From the NCBI GenBank assembly GCA_038326025.1, contig JBBQJP010000014.1:1-64000 (forward strand): a DNA stretch of 64,000 nt. Reading direction: 5' to 3'. This DNA is from CAISIP01 sp038326025 (GTDB lineage Bacteria > Pseudomonadota > Gammaproteobacteria > Burkholderiales > Burkholderiaceae_C). Below are positions 52,992 through 61,838 of this stretch, in pieces (positions within the stretch are counted from its first letter, which is position 1; each line of letters starts with the position of its first letter). The notes beneath the pieces were generated by a model that had not been told where the DNA came from, searched no databases, and was given only the letters and a program-made list of their open reading frames with translations. The position numbers and the translations under genes are program-made.

Positions 52992-53615
52992 ATGAAAATC
53001 TGGGGCCGACTGAGCTCGATCAACGTGCGAAAGGTGGTGTGGGCGGCGCAGGAAACCGGAGTTCCATTCACCCGCACCGAGGCCGGCGCAGCCTTCGGTG
53101 TCGTGGGCACGCCCGAGTACCTGCAGATGAATCCGAATGCGCTGGTGCCGACACTGCAGGACGGCGACCTCACGTTGTGGGAGTCCAATGTCATCGTGCG
53201 TTATCTGGCGACCCGCCACCCCGCCTGCGGATTGCTGCCCACCGACATGGCCCGGCGCTTCATTGCCGAACAATGGATGGACTGGCAGCAGACCACGTTT
53301 GGCCGCGCCGGCCGCGACGCCTTCTTGCAGCTGATCCGTACACCCGCAGCGCAACGCGATGACGCGCTGATCGCACAGTCGGTTGCGGCCACCATGCCGC
53401 TGCTGCAACAAATCGACCGGCACCTGGCCGATAACCGCTACATGGCCGGCGAGAACTTCAGCATGGGCGACATACCACTGGGCTGCGAAATGCACCGCTG
53501 GTTCGGCCTTCCGCTGGCGCATGACCTGGCCGCGACGCCCCATTTGCATCGCTGGTTTGATGCGCTGCGTGAGCGCCCGGCCGGCCTGGGCGTGCTCGAC
53601 CAGCCCCTGACCTGA
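52992..53615 (+). CDS. Glutathione S-transferase family protein
   Basis: The 207-residue product has an N-terminal thioredoxin-like domain (MKIWGRLSSINVRKVVWAAQ, with Ser in the catalytic region). The glutathione-site NPNALVPTLQDGDLTLWESN carries the conserved cis-Pro and Glu-Ser. The C-terminal half is all helical. It could conjugate or isomerise a pathway intermediate. It starts 29 bases after the aminotransferase gene and precedes phzF-like by 12. Confidence 0.92.
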   Translation: MKIWGRLSSINVRKVVWAAQETGVPFTRTEAGAAFGVVGTPEYLQMNPNALVPTLQDGDLTLWESNVIVRYLATRHPACGLLPTDMARRFIAEQWMDWQQTTFGRAGRDAFLQLIRTPAAQRDDALIAQSVAATMPLLQQIDRHLADNRYMAGENFSMGDIPLGCEMHRWFGLPLAHDLAATPHLHRWFDALRERPAGLGVLDQPLT

Positions 53616-53627
53616 TCGGATCCGACC

Positions 53628-54482
53628 ATGCAAGAACGTGCTTTTCAACAGGTAGATGTTTTCACCAACACGCCCTACCTCGGCAACCCGGTCGCCGTCG
53701 TGCTCCAGGCCGACGGTCTTGATGACGCCGACATGCAACGCTTCGCACGCTGGACGAATCTGTCGGAGACCACCTTCATGCTGGCACCGACCGATCCGAA
53801 AGCCGATTACCGGTTGCGCATCTTCACGCCCGGCGGCGAACTGCAGTTTGCCGGCCACCCGACACTGGGCAGCTGCCATGCCTGGCTGGCGGCCGGTCAC
53901 AAGCCGAAGTCCGAAACGCAGGTGGTGCAGCAATGTGGCATCGGCCTGGTCACGATCCAGCGCGACGGTGCGCGGCTGGCATTCGGCGCGCCGCCCCTGC
54001 AACGCAGCGCGGTCGACACCCGGTTGCGGGATGCAGTCGCCGCGGCGCTGGAGCTGGCGTCCGCGCAGATCGTTGCGGCCCAGATGCTGGACAACGGCAC
54101 ACGCTGGTTGGGACTGTTGATCGACGACGCCGACCGTGTGGCGCAGCTGCGTCCGGATTTCGCCCGGCTCAAGGCGATCGGACACAAGGTCGGTGTGGCG
54201 GCAATTTGCGTCGGCGCGACGACGCCCGATAACGACGCCGATCTGGTGGTGCGCGGCTTTGCGCCGCATATGGGAATCGACGAAGACCCTGTCACCGGCA
54301 GCCTGAACGCCGGCCTGGCCCAATGGCTGATCGGCGACGGCCATATGGCCCCGTCGTATGTCGCCGCTCAGGGCGCGGCACTGGGACGCAATGGGCGCGT
54401 GCGCATCCACACCGATGCTGCTGGCCAGATCTGGGTCGGGGGTCAGTCCGTCACCTGCGTCGAAGGCCGGGTCAGGCTTTGA
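53628..54482 (+). CDS. PhzF-family isomerase
   Basis: PhzF-type proteins have two diaminopimelate-epimerase-like domains and isomerise small metabolites. The 284-residue product keeps the catalytic-type Glu in NLSETTFM, the FAGHPTLGSCHAWLA motif and DEDPVTGSLNAGLAQWL near the C-terminus. Most members are of unknown substrate. The 149 bases before the next gene may hold a promoter. Confidence 0.93.
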   Translation: MQERAFQQVDVFTNTPYLGNPVAVVLQADGLDDADMQRFARWTNLSETTFMLAPTDPKADYRLRIFTPGGELQFAGHPTLGSCHAWLAAGHKPKSETQVVQQCGIGLVTIQRDGARLAFGAPPLQRSAVDTRLRDAVAAALELASAQIVAAQMLDNGTRWLGLLIDDADRVAQLRPDFARLKAIGHKVGVAAICVGATTPDNDADLVVRGFAPHMGIDEDPVTGSLNAGLAQWLIGDGHMAPSYVAAQGAALGRNGRVRIHTDAAGQIWVGGQSVTCVEGRVRL

Positions 54483-54631
54483 GCCTCTAGCCCATGCGCA
54501 GTGCATCAACCCATCGCGGCAACCGCGCACGCCATGCTCCCTGCGCGCACCGGACGCACCGCATCTGACCCGGACCCCGCGCTTGCTTGCCAGCCACCCT
54601 AAGCACCGTTACAACGTTACCAGGACCTGAC

Positions 54632-55603
54632 GTGATACTGCCCACACTTTCAGACATCGAGGCCGCCGCCCAGGTGGTGTACCGCGCCATGCCGGCCACC
54701 CCTCAATACCGCTGGGCGCTGGCCAGCCGGCGGCTGGGGACCGACTGCTGGTTCAAGCATGAAAACCACAGCCCGGTGGGCGCATTCAAGATCCGCGGCG
54801 GCCTGACCTATTTCGAAACCTTGCGCAGCCGTGGCGCCCTGCCCCATGCCGTGATCAGCGCCACGCGTGGCAATCATGGGCAAAGTGTTGCCTGGTCGGC
54901 GCGTGCGCACGGCGTGCCTTGCACCATCGTCGTGCCGCATGGCAACTCGGTGGAAAAGAACGACGCGATGCGCGCGCTTGGCGCCGAACTGATTGAACAC
55001 GGTGACGATTTCCAGGCCAGCCGTGAACACGCGCAGTTGCTGGCGCAGCAACAGGGCGCACTGATGGTGCCGAGCTTTGGCGCCGAACTGGTGCGCGGCG
55101 TGGCCACCGGCTGGCTGGAATTCTTGCGCGCCGTCCCGGCCATGGACGTGGCCTATGTGCCGATCGGGCTGGGCTCGGGCATCTGTGCCGCCATCGCCGC
55201 TCGGCAGGCACTGGGCCACAAGGCCCGCATCGTGGGGGTGGTCAGCAGCCACGCCACCACCTATGCCGATTCGCTGGCTGCGCGGCGCGTAGTCGCCGCC
55301 ACGGTGTCGACCGAGCTGGCCGACGGCATGGCCTGCCGGCTGGCGGAACAGGAGGCGCTGGACATTTTGCTTGAGCATGTCGACCACGTGGTGCAGGTCG
55401 ACGATGCCGCTGTGGCCGATGCCATGCGCGCAATCTTCGCGGACACGCACAACGTGGCCGAAGGCGCTGGTGCGGCGGCTTTCGCCGCGGCCTTGCAGGA
55501 ACGCGAGCGCAACCGGGGCCAGGTCGTCGGCGCCGTGTTGTCAGGTGGCAATGTGGACAGCGTCATGTTCGCTCGCGTGTTGGCCGGCGCACCGGAGCGA
55601 TGA
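54632..55603 (+). CDS. Threonine dehydratase-like PLP enzyme (fold type II)
   Basis: The 323-residue product resembles catabolic threonine/serine dehydratases and the EutB-type dehydratase of hydroxyectoine use. PLP binds Lys53 in SPVGAFKIRGG; SATRGNHGQSVAWSARAHGV and the Gly-rich VPIGLGSGICAAIAAR are family features. There is no C-terminal ACT domain, so it is not the feedback-controlled biosynthetic form. I chose GTG preceded by CAGGA; a TTG 15 codons upstream is an alternative. The stop overlaps the YgjP start. Confidence 0.88.
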   Translation: MILPTLSDIEAAAQVVYRAMPATPQYRWALASRRLGTDCWFKHENHSPVGAFKIRGGLTYFETLRSRGALPHAVISATRGNHGQSVAWSARAHGVPCTIVVPHGNSVEKNDAMRALGAELIEHGDDFQASREHAQLLAQQQGALMVPSFGAELVRGVATGWLEFLRAVPAMDVAYVPIGLGSGICAAIAARQALGHKARIVGVVSSHATTYADSLAARRVVAATVSTELADGMACRLAEQEALDILLEHVDHVVQVDDAAVADAMRAIFADTHNVAEGAGAAAFAAALQERERNRGQVVGAVLSGGNVDSVMFARVLAGAPER

Positions 55604-56115
55604 AATACCTGCAGGCCTATCCACAGTCGCTGCAGGATCAGGCACGCGTACTGATCGACAGTGGCGCCGTGCCTGCGCATGTGCAACGCAAGTACCCGAA
55701 CGAGCATCTGGTGCGGACCGACCGCGCCCTGTACGACTACACCGTGGCGCTGAAAAACGAATACCTGCGCGGCGCCGACACCTTGTCCAAGGTGCTGTAC
55801 GACAACAAGCTGCAGGTGGTCGCACACGCACTCGGAACCCACACTGCCGTGTCGCGGGTGCAGGGCGGCAAACTCAAGGCCAAACGCGAGATCCGTATTG
55901 CGGCGCTGTTCCGCCACCTGCCGGCAGCGTTCCTGCGCATGATTACGGTCCATGAACTGGCCCATCTGAAGGAGAAGGGGCACGATAAGGCCTTCTACCA
56001 GTTGTGCACCTACATGGAACCCGATTACCACCAGATCGAGTTCGACCTGCGTTTGGTGCTGACCCATATTGACACCATAGGTCCGCTGCAGGGCACCAAG
56101 GCGGCGGACTGGTGA
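55600..56115 (+). CDS. YgjP-like zinc metallopeptidase
   Basis: The 171-residue product has the zincin motif HELAH at residues 118-122 with Glu119 as base and His128 as probable third ligand (HLKEKGHDKAFYQLC). It matches the YgjP-like DUF45/WLM-related metallopeptidase group, whose substrates are little known. It overlaps the dehydratase upstream (ATGA) and the DUF454 gene downstream (GTGA), which argues for coupled translation. Confidence 0.87.
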   Translation: MKYLQAYPQSLQDQARVLIDSGAVPAHVQRKYPNEHLVRTDRALYDYTVALKNEYLRGADTLSKVLYDNKLQVVAHALGTHTAVSRVQGGKLKAKREIRIAALFRHLPAAFLRMITVHELAHLKEKGHDKAFYQLCTYMEPDYHQIEFDLRLVLTHIDTIGPLQGTKAADW

Positions 56116-56600
56116 CGGTGCAGCCTTCATCACCGTCGCCAAGTGAACCGGCCATCGGTGCCGCCGCAAGACCACTGGCGCGCCCCGTGCGCTGGCTGTT
56201 GTGGCTGGCCGGAACGATCGCACTGGGGCTGGGACTGATCGGCGTGGTGTTGCCCGGCTTGCCCACCACACCATTCGTTTTGCTGGCCGCTGCCTGTTAT
56301 GCCCGCGCCTCTCCACGGCTGCACCAGCGCATGCGCGAGAACGCCTGGATCGGCCCGATGCTGCGCGACTGGGAGGCCAACCGCAGTCTGAGCCGGCGGG
56401 TCAAGACCATTGCATTGGCGTCGATGGCCATCATGGTGGCGGTCTCAGTCTGGACCTTGCGTTCGCAACCGGCCTTGCAGCTGCTGCTGGTATGCACCGG
56501 CGCCTTGGGCATCTGGATCGTGGGCTGGCGCATACCGACCCGCGGCAAGCCAGAGCGAGCGGAAGCCGACGTGCCTGCGCCGGACGCGGACAGACGCTGA
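56112..56600 (+). CDS. YbaN/DUF454 small membrane protein
   Basis: The 162-residue product begins at a GTG overlapping the previous stop. It has hydrophobic segments at about residues 31-50 and 55-75 and a pair near residues 95-140. The family string GVVLPGLPTTPFVLLAAACY and the later RLHQRMRENAWIGPMLRDWE are diagnostic of YbaN-type proteins, whose function is unknown. The 214 bases after it, before pldA, hold no gene I can support. Confidence 0.88.
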   Translation: MTVQPSSPSPSEPAIGAAARPLARPVRWLLWLAGTIALGLGLIGVVLPGLPTTPFVLLAAACYARASPRLHQRMRENAWIGPMLRDWEANRSLSRRVKTIALASMAIMVAVSVWTLRSQPALQLLLVCTGALGIWIVGWRIPTRGKPERAEADVPAPDADRR

Positions 56601-56814
56601 GCAACTGACAGAAGAAGCATCGGACCTGCGTCGAACGGGTCCGGTCCCCAAGCGGGCGCCACCATGGATGCCGGCAGCCCCGTTCGCCACACTGTGTTAC
56701 CCGAAAACCGGGGTGCAAACCCTCGCAAGAGTCCACCATCCGGATAATCGGCGTTGCCCCTTTCCGTTTCACCGATTCCACCCGGCGCGCCCCGCGCCAC
56801 CGGGCTTGCCGCCA

Positions 56815-58026
56815 ATGTCCGCTTCGCGTCGCCACCACCTCCACGCCTCTGCTACTTCGTTCACCTGCCAGTGGGCAATCATCTCGACACTTGCCGCGGG
56901 TGCCGGCCTGGCGCAGGCGCAGACTACGGCCCCGCCCGCCGACGGCTGGAAAGTGTGTAGCGGCCAGTCCGACAACCAGGCCCGACTCGCCTGCTTTGAC
57001 CGCTGGGCCGGTGCGTTGTCCGGCACACCGCAAGCTGCTGCAACCCCGTTGGCACCCGCGCAGGCAGCGTGGGCCAGTGCCAACCCGCTCGCAACGGCGC
57101 AACACGGCGCCCAATTGGAGCGAGGCACGCGCGCCGGATCGGACACGCTCGATGAGCGCGACTGCGCCGACCCGCGCACCTCACAGATATCGCGCTTCTG
57201 GGAACTTGAACCGGCCTCTGACTGCGGCACCTTCGGCATCCGCGGTTACCGGCCGCTGAGCCTGTCATGGATTGGCTCGGACAGCGTCAACACCGCACCG
57301 AGTTCGCCCAGCGCCGGTCATACCGCCACGACACCGGTCGACTACAGCACCTCGGAGACCCGGATTCAGCTGTCGGTGCGCACCAAGATCGCACGCGGCC
57401 TGCTGACGGACAGCGACTCGCCCCGGCGCGACTCGTTGTGGTTTGGTTATACGCAGCAGTCGTATTGGCAGCTTTTCAACGGCGCTATCTCGCGGCCGTT
57501 TCGCAGCACCGACCATCAACCCGAACTGATCTACATCCTGCCACTCGATGCGCCGCTGAACCATGGCTGGCGGCTGCGTTATGGCGGCCTGGCGCTCAAC
57601 CACCAGTCCAACGGCCAGTCCCTGCCGCTGTCGCGCAGCTGGAACCGCATCATTCTGATGGCCGGCATGGAAAAAGACAACCAGTTCAGCCTGACCGGCA
57701 GGATCTGGGCGCGGGTGCCCGAACGTGACGACCAGGACGACAACCCCGACATCTCCGACCATATCGGGCGCGCCGAGGTGGCCGCATTCTGGAACGTCAA
57801 CAAGACCCACTCGCTGGGCGTGACGCTGCGCCACTCCTTGCGCAGCAAGGCGCGCGGCTCGGTTCGACTGGAGTGGATGCAGGCGATCGGCCAGCAACGC
57901 GCCGATGGCGAACCCAGCGGCTTGCGTATTCACACCCAGCTGTTCAGCGGATACGGCGACTCGCTGCTGGATTACAACCGGCGGCGTACGGTGCTGAGCG
58001 TGGGTTTGAGTCTGGTGGATTTTTAA
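56815..58026 (+). CDS. pldA: Outer-membrane phospholipase A
   Basis: OMPLA is a 12-strand barrel that hydrolyses misplaced phospholipids in the outer leaflet. The start MSASRRHHLHASATS gives 403 residues with a signal peptide ending near GLAQAQ. The catalytic triad is clear: His263, Ser265 and Asn277 in LNHQSNGQSLPLSRSWNR, with the same 12-residue Ser-Asn spacing as in E. coli. About 100 residues between signal and barrel are Ala/Pro-rich and longer than in E. coli. An in-frame extension of 135 codons upstream is rejected. Confidence 0.94.
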   Translation: MSASRRHHLHASATSFTCQWAIISTLAAGAGLAQAQTTAPPADGWKVCSGQSDNQARLACFDRWAGALSGTPQAAATPLAPAQAAWASANPLATAQHGAQLERGTRAGSDTLDERDCADPRTSQISRFWELEPASDCGTFGIRGYRPLSLSWIGSDSVNTAPSSPSAGHTATTPVDYSTSETRIQLSVRTKIARGLLTDSDSPRRDSLWFGYTQQSYWQLFNGAISRPFRSTDHQPELIYILPLDAPLNHGWRLRYGGLALNHQSNGQSLPLSRSWNRIILMAGMEKDNQFSLTGRIWARVPERDDQDDNPDISDHIGRAEVAAFWNVNKTHSLGVTLRHSLRSKARGSVRLEWMQAIGQQRADGEPSGLRIHTQLFSGYGDSLLDYNRRRTVLSVGLSLVDF

Positions 58027-58029
58027 GCC

Positions 58030-58587
58030 TCATGTCGTCGGCGCGGGCGCAGTCGCCGCGCGAAGCTGATGGCGCATATGCAAGGACAAGCCCAGCGAAG
58101 CCATCGCCGCATCCTTGCGGCCCAGAATGTTTTCCGCCAGCGGCAGGAACTGCGCTTCCTCCTGGCGCGCATGTGCGTCGTAACGGGCGATCAGATCGTT
58201 CAGGCCGACTGCGTCCAGTTGCGCCGGGTCACCGTCGGCGAACCGTTCAAGACCGGGTTCAAGTGATCGCCACAAAACCTCGATGCGCCGGTGTTCAGCC
58301 GTGAGCAGCTCAGTCAAGGCGCGCAGCCCGCCATATTCCGCGGGCTTGCTGGCGGCCAGCACCGCGGGAAACAACTCTTTCTCCTCTTCGCCATGGTGGT
58401 CGAACATGACAGTACGGAAGAACTGCAGCGCCTGGCGCGCTGCATCCCGTGCCTGCGACGGTGCGCCAACCTGCTGTGGCAACCGGGACAAGGACTCGAG
58501 CTGCGCACGGATGCCCTCGTGGCAGCGGGAAAAGTCATGGATCGGCAGTGCTCCGCCTGCACCAAGGGGGTTGTTCGTGTCGGACAT
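58030..58587 (-). CDS. Hemerythrin HHE-domain protein
   Basis: The 185-residue product has a four-helix hemerythrin-like fold. Possible di-iron ligands are in IHDFSRCHEGIRAQLESL, VMFDHHGEEEKELFPAV, LLTAEHRRIEVLWRSL and YDAHARQEEAQFLPLAENIL. Such proteins bind oxygen or nitric oxide or store iron. The start MSDTNNPLGAGG is preferred. It is convergent with pldA, with three bases between the stops. An FNR/DNR-type box lies upstream. Confidence 0.9.
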   Translation of the reverse strand: MSDTNNPLGAGGALPIHDFSRCHEGIRAQLESLSRLPQQVGAPSQARDAARQALQFFRTVMFDHHGEEEKELFPAVLAASKPAEYGGLRALTELLTAEHRRIEVLWRSLEPGLERFADGDPAQLDAVGLNDLIARYDAHARQEEAQFLPLAENILGRKDAAMASLGLSLHMRHQLRAATAPAPTT

Positions 58588-58673
58588 CGGCTGGCCTCCT
58601 GCGCAATCCCGCCAGGCCGAAATGGCGTATTGGCGGTCTGGGGACAAGTTAACAAGCCCCCGCGGGGAAAGGC

Positions 58674-58687
58674 TTGACCTGGATCAG
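58674..58687. promoter_or_regulatory. FNR/DNR-type box upstream of the hemerythrin gene
   Basis: TTGACCTGGATCAG differs from the TTGAT-N4-ATCAA consensus at two positions and carries the common CTGG centre. It is 87 bases before the hemerythrin start, on the same intergenic segment. Oxygen- or nitric-oxide-responsive control of hemerythrin is the inference. Confidence 0.6.
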
Positions 58688-58722
58688 GCGAGTGGCTCGC
58701 AGCGAAGTCGAAGCACAAGCCT

Positions 58723-59637
58723 TCAGGCTCCGCTGCCGACTTGCCCCGCCAACAGCAGCTGCGTGACGTCGCCCAGCGTCGTACCGCTACGCATCAGGTC
58801 GAGAATCACATCGAAATGGTTGCGCCCGGGCACTTCGAACACTTGTGGCGTCATGCCTGTGGCGGCGCCGATGCCCTGCGCAAACGCCTGGCTCTGCGCC
58901 TTGAATGCCTCCGTCTCGACCTCCCCCCAGCACACCAGCGCAGGCGGAAAACCGGCAAGATCCCATCGGATCGGACTCAACAAAGCTGCCGTTTCGGGCG
59001 TCAGCTTCAGCGCCTCGTTGATTGACGTGCCCACCAACGGCAGCAGTTCGTAGACGCCCGACACCAGTACCGCAGCGGCGGGCAGGCCCACCGGCAGATC
59101 GGCGTCACCTGGCCAGCCCCGCAAACAACTCATCGCCGCCAGATGCGCCCCGGCTGAGCTGCCGGCCACGACGATGCGCCGGGCGTCGAAGCCAAGTTCC
59201 TCCGCCTGCGTTTGCAACCAGCGCAGGGCGTTGCGGCAATCGAACACCATCTGCTCCACGGTCGCGTGCGGCGCCAGCGTGTAGTCAAGCGCGGCAAAGG
59301 CGGCACCTGCCGCGATGCAGTCTTCGGCAGCAAACAGCGATTCGTTTTTCGACAACTCCTGCCAGTAACCGCCGTGGATGAACACCAGCAGCGGGGGCAA
59401 GGCCGAGCCTGCCGGTGCGTCGGCGGGAGGCAGGAACAGGTCGAGCGTATGGGACGCCGCCGGGCCGTAACTCAGGCTGCGGCGGTCAACAAGCGCGCGC
59501 AAGGCGGCCGCGCTGCGCGTCACATACTCTTGTACGAACGGCGCGTAGTTGCCGCCAATGCAGGAGCTGGGCGAATAGACCCGCTCGCGCTCAGGCAACG
59601 GCAGATCAGCACCAAACGCTGCCGCGTCAAACGTCAT
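58723..59637 (-). CDS. Alpha/beta-hydrolase, probable kynurenine formamidase
   Basis: The 304-residue product is an esterase-type alpha/beta hydrolase. The oxyanion motif HGGYW is at residues 88-92, the nucleophile is Ser161 in GSSAG, and the catalytic His274 is in GRNHFD. The HGGYW form is typical of arylformamidases that hydrolyse N-formylkynurenine, and of related carbamate hydrolases. The start overlaps the kynA stop by four bases (ATGA), which strongly supports that role. It is unrelated to the metal-dependent bacterial KynB (cyclase fold). Unlike most pathway sets, no kynureninase gene follows. Confidence 0.85.
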   Translation of the reverse strand: MTFDAAAFGADLPLPERERVYSPSSCIGGNYAPFVQEYVTRSAAALRALVDRRSLSYGPAASHTLDLFLPPADAPAGSALPPLLVFIHGGYWQELSKNESLFAAEDCIAAGAAFAALDYTLAPHATVEQMVFDCRNALRWLQTQAEELGFDARRIVVAGSSAGAHLAAMSCLRGWPGDADLPVGLPAAAVLVSGVYELLPLVGTSINEALKLTPETAALLSPIRWDLAGFPPALVCWGEVETEAFKAQSQAFAQGIGAATGMTPQVFEVPGRNHFDVILDLMRSGTTLGDVTQLLLAGQVGSGA

Positions 59638-60503
59638 AACTCGGTGCGCACGCGCCACAACTCGGGGAACAACACCACGTCGAGCATCTTGCGCAGGTAA
59701 CTCACGCCGCCGGTACCACCCGTGCCGCGCTTGAACCCGATGATGCGCTCGACCGTGGTGACATGGCGAAAGCGCCAGTGCCGGAATGCGTCTTCCAGGT
59801 CGACCAATTTTTCGGCCAGTTGGTACAGCTCCCAATGGGCCGACGGGTCGCGGTATACCACCGTCCAGGCCTGCGTGACGCCGTCGTCTGCCACATACGG
59901 CTGCGTCCAGTCCCGCTGCAGGTGGCTGGCGGGCACCACGATGCCGCGCCGCGCCATCAAGCGCAGTGCTTCGTCATATAGCGACGGCGCCTCATAGGCG
60001 GCCTGCACCATGGCCAGGCGCTCGGGGTGATGTGCATGCGGTTTGAGCATGGCCGCATTCTTGTTGCCGAGCGAGAACTCGATGCAACGGTACTGGAAAC
60101 TCTGGAAGCCGCTGGACTGACCGAGCGAGGGCCGCATGGCGGTGTACTCGGGCGGCGTCATTGTCGCCAGCACATCCCAGGCATGCACCAGTTGCTCCAT
60201 GATGCGCGAGACCCTTGCCAGCATCTTGAAGGCGCTGGACAACTCGTCGCTGGCCACGCCGCGCACCGCCGCACCGAGCTCGTGCAGCATCAGCTTCATC
60301 CACAGTTCGCTGGTCTGGTGCTGCACGATGAACAGCATCTCGTCGTGCGCTTTTGACAGCGGCTTTTGCGCGCTCAGGATCTGGTCAAGTTGCAGATAGT
60401 CGCCATAACTCATGGAGCGACTGAAATCGAGCTGGGCCTTTTCGTCCTGGACGATCTGCGCGGTTGAATTTTCGGATGCAGGTGCGGGTGGCTCGGATGT
60501 CAT
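59634..60503 (-). CDS. kynA: Tryptophan 2,3-dioxygenase
   Basis: The heme enzyme opens the indole ring of tryptophan to N-formylkynurenine. The 289-residue product has the family's SMSYGDYLQLDQILSAQKPL, FIVQHQTSELWMKLMLHEL, SGFQSFQYRCIEFSLGNKNA and the C-terminal RIIGFKRGTGGTGGVSYLRK near the proximal His region. The start overlaps the aminotransferase stop and the stop overlaps the hydrolase start, by four bases each. The three genes therefore form one coupled operon, read towards lower coordinates. Confidence 0.96.
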   Translation of the reverse strand: MTSEPPAPASENSTAQIVQDEKAQLDFSRSMSYGDYLQLDQILSAQKPLSKAHDEMLFIVQHQTSELWMKLMLHELGAAVRGVASDELSSAFKMLARVSRIMEQLVHAWDVLATMTPPEYTAMRPSLGQSSGFQSFQYRCIEFSLGNKNAAMLKPHAHHPERLAMVQAAYEAPSLYDEALRLMARRGIVVPASHLQRDWTQPYVADDGVTQAWTVVYRDPSAHWELYQLAEKLVDLEDAFRHWRFRHVTTVERIIGFKRGTGGTGGVSYLRKMLDVVLFPELWRVRTEL

Positions 60504-61723
60504 GTCTGCTCCAGAACGGCGGCCATGGCGCGTGCCACGTACGCGACATTTTGGGTGGTCAGGCCGGAAATGCAAAGCCTTCCCGAACGAATCAGGTAGA
60601 CCGCGTGCTCGTCGCGCAAACGGTTCACCTGCGCTTCGCTCAAACCGGTGTAGCTGAACATGCCACGTTGCGTCAGCAGGTAGTCGAAGTTGCGCCGACC
60701 CTGGAATACCGCGTTCAATTCGCCATGGAGTTGTTCGCGCATGGCGCGGATGCGTTGGCGCATCTCGGCGGTCTCGGCTGACCATTGTGCAAACAGCGCC
60801 GGGTCTTGCAGCACCCGCTCGATGACACGTGCGCCGTGGGTCGGTGGCGTCGAATAACTGGCGCGCACCGTGGCCTTGAGCTGGCCCAGTACCGCATCGG
60901 CGGTCTTGCGGTCGGCGCATACGACACTCAGGCCGCCGCAGCGCTCGCCATACATCGAGAAGTTTTTCGAGAACGAGTTGGCCACCAGGAACGTGATGCC
61001 GGCATCGGCCAAAGCGCGCAAGGCAAACGCATCCTCAGCCAGACCGTCGCCGAAACCCTGGTAGGCGATGTCGACGAACGGAATCAGCGCGCGCTCATGC
61101 AGCACAGGGATCAGAGCCTGCCACTGCTCGGCCAACAGGTCCACGCCCGTGGGGTTGTGGCAACAGGCATGCAGCAGCACCACACTGTGCTCAGGCAATT
61201 CGGCCAACCGGGCCAACATGGCTTCAAAACGCAGACCGCCGCTGGCAGGGTCGTAATACGGATAGGTGCCAAGCTTCAGACCGGCACCCTGGAAAATCGC
61301 GAGGTGATTCTCCCAGGTCGGATCGCTGACCCACACGCCCGATCCCGGGTAATACCGGTGCAGGAATTCCGCGCCGATACGCAATGCACCCGAACCACCG
61401 AGTGTCTGCAAGGTCGCCACACGACCACCGGTCACCGCATCGTGTTCGGCGCCGAACAGCAATTTTTGCACTGCGCTGCGGTAACCGGCCAGCCCCTCCA
61501 TCGGCAGATAGGGACGCGCGCCAATCTGCTGCGCCATTGCGGACTCGGCGCTGCGCACCGACGGCAATACCGGCAACCGACCCTCGTTGTCGAAATAGAT
61601 CCCGATGCTCAAGCTGACCTTGTCCGGCCGGGTGTCGGCCAAAAACGTCTCCATCAACGTCAGGATGGGATCGCCACCATATGGCGGGACATGGGAAAAA
61701 AGTGCTTGGGCAACGGCAGACAT
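60500..61723 (-). CDS. Aromatic amino-acid aminotransferase (class I, TyrB/PhhC-like)
   Basis: The 407-residue product belongs to the aspartate/aromatic aminotransferase subgroup Ia. It has VSLSIGIYFDNEGRLPVL, CHNPTGVDLLAEQW, DIAYQGFGDGLAEDAF and PLP-Lys253 in NSFSKNFSMYGER. Members transaminate tyrosine, phenylalanine, tryptophan or aspartate. It is the first gene of the operon with kynA. An alternative role as kynurenine aminotransferase, giving kynurenic acid, is suggested by context only. Confidence 0.93.
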   Translation of the reverse strand: MSAVAQALFSHVPPYGGDPILTLMETFLADTRPDKVSLSIGIYFDNEGRLPVLPSVRSAESAMAQQIGARPYLPMEGLAGYRSAVQKLLFGAEHDAVTGGRVATLQTLGGSGALRIGAEFLHRYYPGSGVWVSDPTWENHLAIFQGAGLKLGTYPYYDPASGGLRFEAMLARLAELPEHSVVLLHACCHNPTGVDLLAEQWQALIPVLHERALIPFVDIAYQGFGDGLAEDAFALRALADAGITFLVANSFSKNFSMYGERCGGLSVVCADRKTADAVLGQLKATVRASYSTPPTHGARVIERVLQDPALFAQWSAETAEMRQRIRAMREQLHGELNAVFQGRRNFDYLLTQRGMFSYTGLSEAQVNRLRDEHAVYLIRSGRLCISGLTTQNVAYVARAMAAVLEQT

Positions 61724-61733
61724 GGTTTTCCTG

Positions 61734-61798
61734 TTTCGATGAATCTACCTGTATTCTTCACTGTTTCGATCATCTCTTTCAATGATTTTCTTTCAGAT
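61734..61798. promoter_or_regulatory. Array of TTTCGAT-like repeats between the aminotransferase and Lrp genes
   Basis: TTTCGAT occurs at 61734 and 61764, TTTCAAT at 61777 and TTTCAGAT at 61791, all in one orientation in an AT-rich 115-base divergent spacer. The first two lie in a longer CTGTTTCGAT repeat 30 bases apart, about three helical turns. The arrangement fits cooperative binding by the adjacent Lrp-family regulator. Confidence 0.6.
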
Positions 61799-61838
61799 GA
61801 ATAATTGATCCTTTATTTCCGTACTTAGAGAATAATTT

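Noticed and set aside
52431..54530. A 699-codon open frame opposite the aminotransferase, GST and PhzF genes
   Set aside because: Three well-supported genes lie on the other strand; this frame spans all three and their gaps, as expected of a shadow.
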